A stretch of 64,000 nucleotides of DNA from Blautia luti. Lineage in GTDB: Bacteria > Bacillota > Clostridia > Lachnospirales > Lachnospiraceae. Location: positions 553,501 through 617,500 of the forward strand of contig NZ_AP028156.1 in assembly GCF_033096465.1 (NCBI RefSeq), given 5' to 3'. The notes beneath the pieces were generated by a model. The model worked only from the letters and a program-made list of their open reading frames with translations, had not been told where the DNA came from and made no database searches. Positions 45,443 to 53,462 of this stretch are shown in pieces (position 1 is the stretch's first letter; each line of letters opens with the position of its first letter). A program made the translations under genes and the position numbers.

Positions 45443-47247
45443 AAAGCTATCTTAGTCTTATTCCCATCTCCGCTAAAGTTCACCGCCGACAAAATCGTAT
45501 GACGCTGCTTTGCATTGTATTTGCTGTGTTTATGGTAACAGCAATATTCAGTATGGCAGAAATGGGTTTTCGGATGGAACAGGCCCGATTGGTTGGTAAG
45601 CATGGAAGTTTCTCTATTGGAGACTTACTCGGCAGTTCCATGGGGCAAACCCTTCTTCCTGTTGCGGTTGTTCTATTCCTGCTGATTTTGATTGCAGGCG
45701 TTTTGATGATTTCCAGCAGCATGAACAGCAGCGTTGCACAGAGAACCCGATTTTTCGGAATGATGCGCTGCATTGGTATGAGTAAGCAGCAGATTATTCG
45801 GTTTGTTCGTCTGGAGGCATTGAACTGGTGCAAAACGGCTGTACCCATCGGTCTTATTTTAGGGGTTGTTACAACATGGGGGCTATGTGCGGTACTACGC
45901 TTTGTAGTTAGAGAAGAATTTTCTGATATTCCCCTCTTTGGTATCAGTATTTTTGGCATTGTCTGCGGTATCTTTGTTGGACTGATTACTGTGCTGATCG
46001 CCGCAAATGCTCCGGCGAAACATGCCGCGAAAGTATCTCCTATCACAGCGGTGTCTGGAAATGCAGACCACGGAAAAACAATACATCATTGCCAGTATAC
46101 AGGATTCGGAAAGATTGAAGCGCTTCTCGGTATCGACCATGCGGTCTCCGGGAAGAAAAATTTATTCCTGATGACAGGTTCTTTTGCACTTAGTATCATC
46201 TTATTTTTGAGCTTTTCCGTTATGATCGATTTTGTGGATTATTTGATACCTCAGTCAGCTGCCACATCAGATATTGATATTGCAAGTGCTGACGGTAATA
46301 CGATTCCTTGGGAACTGCTTACAACCATCCGCGAAATGGATGGAGTGAAGGAAGTTTACGGACGTCGTAGTGTGTTTGATGTTTCTGCCAAACTAAACGG
46401 CGACACCAACTTTTCTGGTACAGTCGATTTGATTTCTTATGACGATTTTGATTTACAATGTCTAAAAAAAGACAGTGCTTTGAAAAGGGGGAGTGATCTG
46501 TTCAAAGTTTTTGGGGACAGCAATTTTGTTTTGGCAACATCCGATCAGGACAGCACATGGAAAATCGGTGACACTGTTCAGATTGGGGATGAAACCCTTA
46601 CCATAGCTGGACTGTTAAAAAACGACCCATTTAGTGAGAATGGATTGACAAATGGAAAGCTCACATTGATTACCTCTGATGAAACATTTGTCCGTTTGAC
46701 AGGAGAGGAAGGTTATTCTCTTGTGCTGATACAAACAACGGGAGATGTTACGGACGAAAATGTTCAGGCAATCCAGAATTCCGTAGATCAAACATATAGC
46801 TTTCGAGATAAACGCGACGAGCGCACTACGGGAACTTATATGGCTTTTATTTTCTGTGTTTATGCGTTTTTGGCAATTATTGCACTGGTAACGGTAATGA
46901 ACATTGTCAATAGCATTTCCATGAGTGTGTCTGCCAGAATGAAGCAATATGGAGCTATGCGGGCAGTAGGAATGGATGAACGGCAAATGACGAAAATGAT
47001 TGCTTGTGAAGCATTCACCTATGCTGTTTTGGGGTGCGTTGTTGGTTGTGCTATTGGCTTGCCGCTTAGCAAATCGCTGTATGATTTCCTTATTGCAGGG
47101 CATTTTCCATCTGCTGTGTGGCAGTTCCCAATTATCTCTTTGGGCATTATTCTTCTGTTTGTCTCGATTGCGGCAATCGCAGCTGTATATGCTCCGGCAA
47201 AACGAATTCGCAATATGTCGATTACTGCAACCATCAATGAATTATAG
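45439..47247 (+). CDS. FtsX-like ABC transporter permease
   Basis: 602 residues with an N-terminal FtsX-type block (helices near 20-40, 68-92, 118-145, 160-185). One helix near 240-262 and a large extracellular domain (about 265-465) follow, then a second FtsX block of three helices (470-595, with RAVGMDERQMTKM). Topology is close to Vex/Bce-type permeases, though I count about eight helices, not ten. Coupled to the ATPase gene. Confidence 0.88.
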   Translation: MKSYLSLIPISAKVHRRQNRMTLLCIVFAVFMVTAIFSMAEMGFRMEQARLVGKHGSFSIGDLLGSSMGQTLLPVAVVLFLLILIAGVLMISSSMNSSVAQRTRFFGMMRCIGMSKQQIIRFVRLEALNWCKTAVPIGLILGVVTTWGLCAVLRFVVREEFSDIPLFGISIFGIVCGIFVGLITVLIAANAPAKHAAKVSPITAVSGNADHGKTIHHCQYTGFGKIEALLGIDHAVSGKKNLFLMTGSFALSIILFLSFSVMIDFVDYLIPQSAATSDIDIASADGNTIPWELLTTIREMDGVKEVYGRRSVFDVSAKLNGDTNFSGTVDLISYDDFDLQCLKKDSALKRGSDLFKVFGDSNFVLATSDQDSTWKIGDTVQIGDETLTIAGLLKNDPFSENGLTNGKLTLITSDETFVRLTGEEGYSLVLIQTTGDVTDENVQAIQNSVDQTYSFRDKRDERTTGTYMAFIFCVYAFLAIIALVTVMNIVNSISMSVSARMKQYGAMRAVGMDERQMTKMIACEAFTYAVLGCVVGCAIGLPLSKSLYDFLIAGHFPSAVWQFPIISLGIILLFVSIAAIAAVYAPAKRIRNMSITATINEL

Positions 47248-47325
47248 TTTCATATGTTAATCTGCCGCGCGACGGAAAAAGAAAAAAAGCCGTCGCAGAG
47301 CAGACACATTTTCACGCGCCTATGA

Positions 47326-47362
47326 AACGGCGGCTTTGATTTTCAGAGCCGCCGTTTCTTTG
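47326..47362 (+). terminator. Terminator after the ABC transporter genes
   Basis: CGGCGGCT and AGAGCCGCCG arms around TTGATTTTC, followed by TTTC. A related hairpin stands at the same place before the second repeat copy (51825-51862). Confidence 0.65.
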
Positions 47363-48110
47363 CGTTTGCACAAACCTATGACGACTTGCAGGGACACGGT
47401 AGCCGATTGGAGGTTAATTTACCGTGTCCCATTTGCTTTTTCAAAGCTCACATGATCTACATCAGTTAAAAAAAGCATTGCTCCTCCTCCGGGCAAGTAT
47501 AACATTGCATCGGCATTATCGTTCCATGTAATTCAGTATAATAATGGCTGCTCTTGGCGCGCCAGTTTTCCCTCACGGAAATCTGGCGTTTTTTGTTGCC
47601 ATTTTTTCGGAGATGACCCGGTTGTCTGCCGGTGTCGGTCTCCGCCTCCATTCGATTCACCCGTCAATCACCCGTGAATCGAAATGGAGGTACATAATGA
47701 AGAAAATTAACCTTCGGGAACTTTATCCTAATGTTTATACAACAGACTTTTTTGTAGATGTGACAGAGGAAGTAATGGAGACTATTCGAGCAGCTGAACG
47801 TGCGGAGGCTGCGTATGAGCGAAAGATGTATCGCTACAAGGCCCAGTATTCTCTGGATTGCGAGAATGGCATTGAAAATGCAGTGCTGTTGAAGCCGCAA
47901 ACGCCGGAAATGCTTCTGGAGGAAAAACAGCTTCAGGAGCAGGTCTATGCTGCTGTGATGAGGCTGCCGGAGAAACAGGCAAAGAGGATTTATGCCCGAT
48001 ACTATCTGGGAATGACGGTAAATGAAATTGCCGAAGTAGAAGGTGTAGATCCAAGCCGTGTCCGTGACAGTATCCGGCGTGGTCTGAAGCAGCTGGCAAA
48101 GTATTTTTAG
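47343..48110. repeat. Long direct repeat, copy 1 (leader plus sigma-like gene)
   Basis: Matches 51843-52610 at an offset of exactly 4,500 bp. The first ~460 bases differ at only a few positions, whereas the last ~300 bases (from within the sigma-like gene, about 47806 on) are visibly more divergent. Non-coding part 47343-47696 holds hairpins GACACGGTA/TACCGTGTC and CGCCAG/CTGGCG followed by TTTTTT. Confidence 0.92.
47697..48110 (+). CDS. Sigma-70 region 4-like regulator, copy 1
   Basis: 137 residues; ATG 47697 behind GGAGG. The C-terminal HTH RLPEKQAKRIYARYYLGMTVNEIAEVEGVDPSRVRDSIRRG resembles sigma region 4, as in the small sigma-like regulators (orf7/orf8 type) of Tn916-family elements. 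It probably directs transcription of ICE genes such as those for excision or transfer (inference). A near-identical N-terminal half is repeated at 52197. Confidence 0.85.
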   Translation: MKKINLRELYPNVYTTDFFVDVTEEVMETIRAAERAEAAYERKMYRYKAQYSLDCENGIENAVLLKPQTPEMLLEEKQLQEQVYAAVMRLPEKQAKRIYARYYLGMTVNEIAEVEGVDPSRVRDSIRRGLKQLAKYF

Positions 48111-48123
48111 GGTAGAATAACAG

Positions 48124-48168
48124 AGGGCGCAAGGTCTCAAAGTGCTTCTGCATAAGACCTTGCGCCCT
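48124..48168. terminator. Perfect 14-bp hairpin after sigma copy 1
   Basis: AGGGCGCAAGGTCT with exact complement AGACCTTGCGCCCT around a 17-base loop. No T run, so either a bidirectional terminator or a recombination-associated palindrome at the edge of the inserted cassette. Confidence 0.6.
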
Positions 48169-48174
48169 ACCTAT

Positions 48175-48312
48175 TGTAGTAGCCTTAGAGGTGTATTTTG
48201 TAAAGCTATCTTTGAGTGAAGAAACATGATCTTTATCAAGAAAATTTGTCGGCTCATCTAATAGCAATACATCTGGTTTTTCAAGCAGTAGCTTTGCCAA
48301 AATCACTTTTCC
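48175..48312 (-). pseudogene. Fragment of an ABC-F ATPase gene
   Basis: About 45 codons read GKVILAKLLLEKPDVLLL followed by DEPTNFLDKDHV, the region from just after the ABC signature through Walker B of an ABC-F (antibiotic-resistance type) ATPase. A stop lies just upstream and the rest is missing on both sides. Remnant of an earlier resistance cargo in this cassette. Confidence 0.75.
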
Positions 48313-48325
48313 TCATTCATATATA

Positions 48326-48358
48326 AAAGACCAGCGCCACTCAAAGTTGCTGGTCTTT
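48326..48358 (-). terminator. Terminator of the leftward padR gene
   Basis: AAAGACCAGC and GCTGGTCTTT with a 13-base loop, 12 bases beyond the padR stop. Confidence 0.75.
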
Positions 48359-48370
48359 CCGAATAATGAT

Positions 48371-48898
48371 TTATTGTTGATTCTTTTTTAATGAAGCAAT
48401 CCATGCTTGGATTGCTTCCACCAGTACATACTGCTGACGCAAAACAGCCATACCTGTTGCGGGAATACTGGGCTCATTTTCTTTTTTCTGTATATTATGT
48501 TCCAGATAGGATTTTAAAGTACTAATATTTTCTTCAATTTCTGCTATGCACGATTTTTGTTTTTCAGGTGGCAAGGAATCCAAATTCACAATAACAGCGT
48601 TGAAGTCCAGAAAAATGTTAATAGGTTTTCCAGAAATCTCAAACATGAGCCGTTCAAATTCCGCTTCTCCCGCTTCCGTCAGGGAATAAATCGCTTTTTC
48701 TGGCATCTTCCCTTCCTTTACGATTTCGCCTCGGATTAGCCCCTTTTCTTCTAACTGAATGGCTTTTTTATAAATGGATGGAGTGCTGATTTTTACCCAT
48801 TTGGATATGTTTCTATATTCTACTAACTTTTGAATATCGTAGGCGCTCATTGGCTCCTTTTTCAATATTCCCAACACGATTAAATCTATGGTTGCCAT
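48371..48898 (-). CDS. PadR-family repressor (leftward)
   Basis: 175 residues. Winged HTH IDLIVLGILKKEPMSAYDIQ and STPSIYKKAIQLEEKGLI, then a C-terminal dimerisation region of the AphA/Vir type. Divergent from the MATE pump, with palindromic operators between them, so it should repress the pump and itself until it binds a drug-like effector. Paralogue of the PadR at 50559. Confidence 0.9.
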   Translation of the reverse strand: MATIDLIVLGILKKEPMSAYDIQKLVEYRNISKWVKISTPSIYKKAIQLEEKGLIRGEIVKEGKMPEKAIYSLTEAGEAEFERLMFEISGKPINIFLDFNAVIVNLDSLPPEKQKSCIAEIEENISTLKSYLEHNIQKKENEPSIPATGMAVLRQQYVLVEAIQAWIASLKKNQQ

Positions 48899-48951
48899 GT
48901 GGAATCACACCCTTTCACTATGCTTTCTGCATGAAAGAATACTGTCAAAGT

Positions 48952-49073
48952 TACTATAAATTATAGTATTAGATTTTATACTCTTTGTCAAGATAAAACG
49001 CCTGACTTCTCTTGACATATACTATAAATTATAGTAATATGATTTATACGGTAGTATACTATAATCTATACTA
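48952..49073. promoter_or_regulatory. Divergent promoters with PadR-type palindromic operators
   Basis: TACTATAAATTATAGTA occurs at 48952-48968 and 49020-49036, and a degenerate copy TACTATAATCTATACTA at 49057-49073. Rightward promoter: TTGACA 49012-49017, 17-base spacer, TAATAT 49035-49040, with operator 2 inside the spacer. Leftward promoter: TTGACA (complement of 48986-48991), 17 bases, TACTAT at the edge of operator 1. Repressor binding would block both genes. Confidence 0.8.
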
Positions 49074-49112
49074 CTATAAATTACACTCAAAGAAGCGAAA
49101 GGAGTATTAACA

Positions 49113-50489
49113 ATGAATGAACGCAACAACAAACTTGAGCTTTTGGGCAGTGCGCCTATCCCAAAAGCGCTGATGGCTCTCGGCATACCGATTATGATTG
49201 GGATGTTGATCAATGCACTCTATAATCTGGTGGATGCCTATTTTGTGAGTGGCTTGGGCAAAAGTCAAATGGGTGCTATTTCTGTCGTATTTCCGTTGGG
49301 ACAAGTCGTGGTTGGTTTAGGCCTTATGTTCGGTAACGGAGCCGCATCTTATCTGTCAAGACTATTGGGACGCGGAGATAAAGATACCGCCGATAAAGTG
49401 GCAAGCACCGCATTGTATAGCAGTATTCTGATTGGTGCTATTATCATCCTACTTTCTGCGATTTTCCTTAAACCAATTTTGGTAATGTTGGGCGCGACGG
49501 AAACAATTATGCCGTATGCCTTGACATACGCAAGAATTTATGTGCTGTCCTGTGTTTTCAATGTATTTAATGTAACAATGAACAATATTGTAAGTAGCGA
49601 GGGTGCAGCAAAAACGACCATGTGTGCCTTGCTATTGGGAGCCGTATTGAACATCGGATTAGACCCTCTTTTCATTTATACTTTGGACATGGGAGTAGAA
49701 GGTGCAGCAATCGCCACAGCAATTTCGCAAATGGTATCCACGCTTGTTTATCTTACCTATGTTCTGCGCAAAAAAAGCGTATTTTCCTTCAGCATAAAAG
49801 AGTTTTCTCCTACGAGGCAAATGATAACGGAAATTTTGAAAATTGGAGTTCCCACTTTGGTGTTCCAACTGCTAACAAGTCTTTCGATTGCGCTAATTAA
49901 CCGCGCATCCAGCAATTATGGCGATTCGGTCATTGCAGGCATGGGGGCGGTTACGCGAGTTACTTCTATGGGAACTCTTGTTGTCTTTGGATTTCTGAAA
50001 GGGTTCCAGCCTATTGCTGGATTCAGCTATGGGGCAAAGAAGTTTGATCGCCTGCGCGAAGCAATCAAAACCTCAATCATTTGGTCTACAAGTTTCTGCT
50101 TAGTCGTAGGCTTGGTGATGGCCGTTTTTTCTACGCAGATTATCTCTCAATTTACTGAGGGAGATAATCAAATGATTTTAGTGGGTCAAAAATCACTGTT
50201 TGCAAATGGGATCACATTCATTCTTTTTGGTTTCTACACGGTTTACTCCTCTTTGTTCCTTGCCTTGGGTAAAGGTGCGGCAGGTTTCTTTTTGGGAGCA
50301 TGTAGACAAGGTGTCTGCTTTGTTCCTGTCATTTTGCTGCTGCCTATGGTATGGGGAATGAACGGAATCCTATATGCCCAACCCATCGCAGATGTAATTT
50401 CCGTAGTAATCACTGTATTTATGGCGTTACACCTTCATCGGGAATTGTCTATGGCTGAAAAACAGGCTATGTCCAATTCGGAAATATAA
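49113..50489 (+). CDS. MATE-family multidrug efflux pump (MepA-like)
   Basis: 458 residues with 12 membrane segments; MATE hallmarks ALGIPIMIGMLINALYNLVD, NNIVSSEGAAKTTM and GFLKGFQPIAGFSYGAKKFDRLREA. Drug:cation antiporter of the inner membrane, probably exporting cationic or planar aromatic compounds. ATG behind GAAAGGAG. Placed between two PadR genes with matching operators, so expression is likely drug-inducible. Confidence 0.93.
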   Translation: MNERNNKLELLGSAPIPKALMALGIPIMIGMLINALYNLVDAYFVSGLGKSQMGAISVVFPLGQVVVGLGLMFGNGAASYLSRLLGRGDKDTADKVASTALYSSILIGAIIILLSAIFLKPILVMLGATETIMPYALTYARIYVLSCVFNVFNVTMNNIVSSEGAAKTTMCALLLGAVLNIGLDPLFIYTLDMGVEGAAIATAISQMVSTLVYLTYVLRKKSVFSFSIKEFSPTRQMITEILKIGVPTLVFQLLTSLSIALINRASSNYGDSVIAGMGAVTRVTSMGTLVVFGFLKGFQPIAGFSYGAKKFDRLREAIKTSIIWSTSFCLVVGLVMAVFSTQIISQFTEGDNQMILVGQKSLFANGITFILFGFYTVYSSLFLALGKGAAGFFLGACRQGVCFVPVILLLPMVWGMNGILYAQPIADVISVVITVFMALHLHRELSMAEKQAMSNSEI

Positions 50490-50500
50490 GATACTTCTCC

Positions 50501-50545
50501 TTGACTTTTACTATCAACAATAGTACTATTGATAATAGTAAAAGT
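50501..50545 (+). promoter_or_regulatory. Promoter and operator of the second padR operon
   Basis: TTGACT (50501-50506), 17-base spacer, TACTAT (50524-50529). A nearly perfect 40-bp palindrome runs from CTTTTACTATCA to TGATAATAGTAAAAG (about 50505-50544); its TACTAT half-sites are like those before the MATE gene, suggesting cross-regulation. Confidence 0.7.
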
Positions 50546-50558
50546 TGGAGGTGTAGTT

Positions 50559-51083
50559 ATGTCGTCAATCGATTTAGTCATACTTGGTATTGTATTGGAA
50601 AAACCGCAAAGCGCCTATGACATTCAAAAGGATGTGGAGTACCACCATTTTTCCCGCTGGACAAAAATAAGCGTACCTTCTATTTATCGCAAGGTTCTCC
50701 AGTTGAGCGAAAAGGGTTATCTGCAAAGCGATATTGTCAAGGGCGATAAGTTTGCGGATAAAGCCATTTATTCTATTACCGATCAGGGCAGAGCGTATTT
50801 CAAGGAGCTGATGGCCTCTTATGTCGCTGGCCCAGTACCCTTGCTATTCGATTTCAATGTGGTCATTACCAATTTGAACAAGATGGACAAGGTCGAAGCG
50901 TTGGAGCTGGTTTCGGCTTTGCGCCAGAGCATACAGTCCTCGGCTGAATCCAACGAGGGCTATGCGCGGGAATTTACAGACATTCCTTTGGTTGGGAGAA
51001 CGATTTTTGAGCAGCAGCAGCTTCTCTATCGAGCCCTTCTGGAATGGCTGGATCACTTTGAAGGGCAGTTCTTAGAAGAATGA
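50559..51083 (+). CDS. PadR-family repressor (rightward)
   Basis: 174 residues from ATG 50559 behind GGAGGTG. IDLVILGIVLEKPQSAYDIQ and SVPSIYRKVLQLSEKGYL parallel the 48371 protein, clearly paralogous. It overlaps the yjdF-like gene by 4 bases, forming a padR-yjdF-KTR operon behind its own operator. Confidence 0.9.
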   Translation: MSSIDLVILGIVLEKPQSAYDIQKDVEYHHFSRWTKISVPSIYRKVLQLSEKGYLQSDIVKGDKFADKAIYSITDQGRAYFKELMASYVAGPVPLLFDFNVVITNLNKMDKVEALELVSALRQSIQSSAESNEGYAREFTDIPLVGRTIFEQQQLLYRALLEWLDHFEGQFLEE

Positions 51084-51502
51084 GTACAGGCCCCCAAAGC
51101 AGTTTGACCATCCTGTTCGAAGCTCCGTTTTGGATCGGTCTATATGAAAGAACGGATAACGGTAAGTACGAGGTATGCAAAATCACTTTTGGCTCAGAGC
51201 CCAAAGATTACGAGGTCTATGAGTTTCTGCTGAAGAATTGGCACAAGTTGAAATTTAGTCCCCCAATCCAGGCCGAAGTAGCCATGGAGCGAAAAATCAA
51301 TCCCAAACGTATGCAGCGCGAAATTCAAAGCCAACTGCAGGATAAAGGCATTGGCACAAAGGCACAGCAGGCGTTGAAACTCCAGCATGAGCAATGTAAG
51401 CTGGAACGGAAAACCAAGAGCCGTGAGCAGAAAGAGGCTGAGAAAGACCGTCAGTTTGCCATACGGCAGGAAAAGAAGAAAGCCAAGCACAGAGGAAGAT
51501 AA
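51080..51502 (+). CDS. yjdF: YjdF-family protein (DUF2992)
   Basis: 140 residues: LTILFEAPFWIGLYERTDNGKYEVCKITFGSEPKDYEV region and a very basic C-terminal helix (KREQKEAEKDRQFAIRQEKKK-like). YjdF proteins elsewhere are often controlled by a riboswitch for azaaromatic compounds. Here the gene is translationally coupled to padR, so it appears to be under repressor control. Probably linked to toxic aromatic or intercalating compounds also exported by the MATE pump (inference). Confidence 0.85.
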   Translation: MSTGPQSSLTILFEAPFWIGLYERTDNGKYEVCKITFGSEPKDYEVYEFLLKNWHKLKFSPPIQAEVAMERKINPKRMQREIQSQLQDKGIGTKAQQALKLQHEQCKLERKTKSREQKEAEKDRQFAIRQEKKKAKHRGR

Positions 51503-51503
51503 C

Positions 51504-51689
51504 ATGAAGATAGAATGGATTTTATGCCCCTTTTGCGGCAGCAAAACGCGATTGAAAATCCGCGGTGATACAGTACTGGAAAACTTTCCGTTATATTGTC
51601 CTAAATGCAAACATGAAACCCTGATTACGGTAAGAAAACTAAATTTATCCATCGTTCAAGAGCCAGACGCACAGACGCAGAGCCGATAA
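51504..51689 (+). CDS. Cysteine-rich KTR-domain protein
   Basis: 61 residues from ATG 51504. WILCPFCGSKTRLKIRGDT and YCPKCKHETLI form two CxxC pairs of a zinc ribbon with the KTR motif. Such small proteins often accompany resistance genes in Gram-positive mobile elements; function unknown. Last gene of the padR-yjdF operon. Confidence 0.85.
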   Translation: MKIEWILCPFCGSKTRLKIRGDTVLENFPLYCPKCKHETLITVRKLNLSIVQEPDAQTQSR

Positions 51690-51729
51690 TACACAAGGTA
51701 AATTCACTTGTGGTTATCGGTCCTTTTTT
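51683..51729 (+). terminator. Terminator of the padR-yjdF-KTR operon
   Basis: CCGATAA and TTATCGG enclose CACAAG/CTTGTG, followed by CCTTTTTTA; overlaps the last codons of the KTR gene. Confidence 0.8.
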
Positions 51730-51842
51730 ATTTCAATATACGACGAGAGCCTGCCCCGCCCAATGGGGAAAGAAAAAAACCGTAGCTGGGCAGGTTGATT
51801 TTGTGCGCTTACTCTACTTACTTTGGCGGCGGTTTTGAGAAA

Positions 51843-52610
51843 TCAGAGCCGCCGTTTCTTTGCGTTTACACAAACCTATAACGACTTGCAGGGACACGGT
51901 AGCCGATTGGAGGTTATTTTGCCGTGTCTCGTTTGCTTTTTCAAAGCTCACATGATCTACATCAGTTAAAAAAAGCATTGCTCCTCCTCCGGGCAAGTAT
52001 AACATTGCATCGGCATTATCGTTCCATGTAATTCAGTATAATAATGGCTGTTCTTGGCGCGCCAGTTTTCCCTCACGGAAATCTGGCGTTTTTTGTTGCC
52101 ATTTTTTCGGAGATGACCCGGTTGTCTGCCGGTGTCGGTCTCCGCCTCCATTCGATTCACCCGTCAATCACCCGTGAATCGAAATGGAGGTACATAATGA
52201 AGAAAATTAACCTTCGGGAACTTTATCCTAATGTTTATACAACAGACTTTTTTGTAGATGTGACAGAGGAAGTAATGGAGACTATTCGAGCAGCTGAACG
52301 TGCGGAAGCTGCTTATGACCGGAGGATGTATCGCTATAAGGCGTACTACTCCCTGGACTGCGACAACGGCATTGAAAATGCGATTCTGATGAAGCCCCAG
52401 ACACCGGAGATGCTTCTGGAGGAAAAACAGTTTCAGGAGCAGGTCTATGCCGCTGTGATGAAGCTGCCGGAGAAACAGGCAAAGCGAATTTATGCCCGAT
52501 ACTATCTGAGAATGACGGTAAATGAAATTGCCGAAGTAGAAGGTGTAGACCCAAGCCGTGTCCGAGACAGTATCCGCCGTGGATTAAAGCAGCTTGTAAA
52601 ATATTTTTGA
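51843..52610. repeat. Long direct repeat, copy 2 (leader plus sigma-like gene)
   Basis: Pairs with 47343-48110, exactly 4,500 bp away and in the same orientation. Upstream of both copies stands a related GCCGCC hairpin. The 354-base leader is nearly identical, including the hairpin stems; divergence rises in the second half of the gene. Confidence 0.92.
52197..52610 (+). CDS. Sigma-70 region 4-like regulator, copy 2
   Basis: 137 residues. The first 40 residues are identical to copy 1 apart from codon changes; later differences include YDRRMYRYKAYYSLDCDNG against YERKMYRYKAQYSLDCENG, and YYLRMTVNEIAE against YYLGMTVNEIAE. Positioned before the excisionase-integrase block, as the sigma-like gene is in Tn916-family elements, so this is probably the ancestral copy. 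Confidence 0.85.
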   Translation: MKKINLRELYPNVYTTDFFVDVTEEVMETIRAAERAEAAYDRRMYRYKAYYSLDCDNGIENAILMKPQTPEMLLEEKQFQEQVYAAVMKLPEKQAKRIYARYYLRMTVNEIAEVEGVDPSRVRDSIRRGLKQLVKYF

Positions 52611-53147
52611 TAAAATTTCATTTGATGCGCCTGTTTTTTGCCTTTTTTGTCAGTGTTAATAAGAAGGACAAGTTTTCCTCCTTCATCAGTACATTGACAA
52701 TCGAATAGACAGCACAACAGGTACATAACCCATGTACGAGCGAATATGAAACGCCGCGAAGATGGAGCAGTCAGGGAGGTGATGAAAGAACTGCTTCGGA
52801 GCGATCTACGATTTCATAAAACGGATTGTGGCAGATTCGGCGCGATGACTGCATGGGGGCTTAAAGATACTTCCTCACGGCCCGCCAAAGACTTGGGGGG
52901 AACCCTGCGGCACACGATACGAACGGTGCTGCGGAGTTATGACAGCCGCGCCAGCGGAGACTTGTTGTGTTCCCATCGTCAGGGGGCGTGGCAAATGTGA
53001 TGAAAGCTGAGTTATATAAATAGGAAGCGTTTGCAGCTTCCTGTTCAAAATCAGATACCATGCGCTGGCAGTTTCGGCTGCCAGCGTATTCATGTGGCTT
53101 TGAACAAACACGATGACAAACTTGACAGATTGGAGGAAATATGCTTT
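52611..53147 (+). other. Non-coding region before the excisionase gene, with hairpins
   Basis: No convincing gene in 537 bases. It has GTACAT/ATGTAC (52721-52737), AGGAAGC/GCTTCCT (about 53021-53042) and a perfect CGCTGGCAG-TTTCGG-CTGCCAGCG hairpin (53063-53086). The stretch 52741-53000 is GC-rich, unlike its surroundings. Possible small RNA, attenuator or recombination-control site. Confidence 0.45.
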
Positions 53148-53378
53148 ATGGAAAAACTTATTACACGAAAAGAAGCAGCAGAAATTTTAGGTATCAGCAT
53201 TGCAACGCTGGACGCGGCCCGTAACAATGGTCTTATTTCTTATGTGCAATATGTGCAGAATGGCTGTGTGTACTTTACTTCAGCGGGCCTTCAGGAGTAT
53301 ATCGCAAAATGCACCCACAGAGCAAAGCCAACAGAAAAGAACGCAACTTATCGTAAACCTCGCAGAGCTGGAGTGTGA
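53148..53378 (+). CDS. Excisionase-like helix-turn-helix protein
   Basis: 76 residues from ATG 53148, with GGAGG 12 bases upstream. LITRKEAAEILGISIATLDAARNNGLISY is a winged HTH of the Xis/MerR type, and VQNGCVYFTSAGLQEYI forms the wing. Its position directly before the integrase and its size suggest it directs excision of the ICE. Confidence 0.78.
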   Translation: MEKLITRKEAAEILGISIATLDAARNNGLISYVQYVQNGCVYFTSAGLQEYIAKCTHRAKPTEKNATYRKPRRAGV

Positions 53379-53462
53379 GCCGGTCCGTATCCTTGTCGAA
53401 ATCATAATGGTCTGATAAAACATAGATACAGCGCTGGAGTCTATTCTTAGGAGGTGACGGAA

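Noticed and set aside
52746..53000. Open frame of 84 codons before the excisionase gene
   Set aside because: No ribosome binding site or recognisable family; lies in the structured non-coding region.
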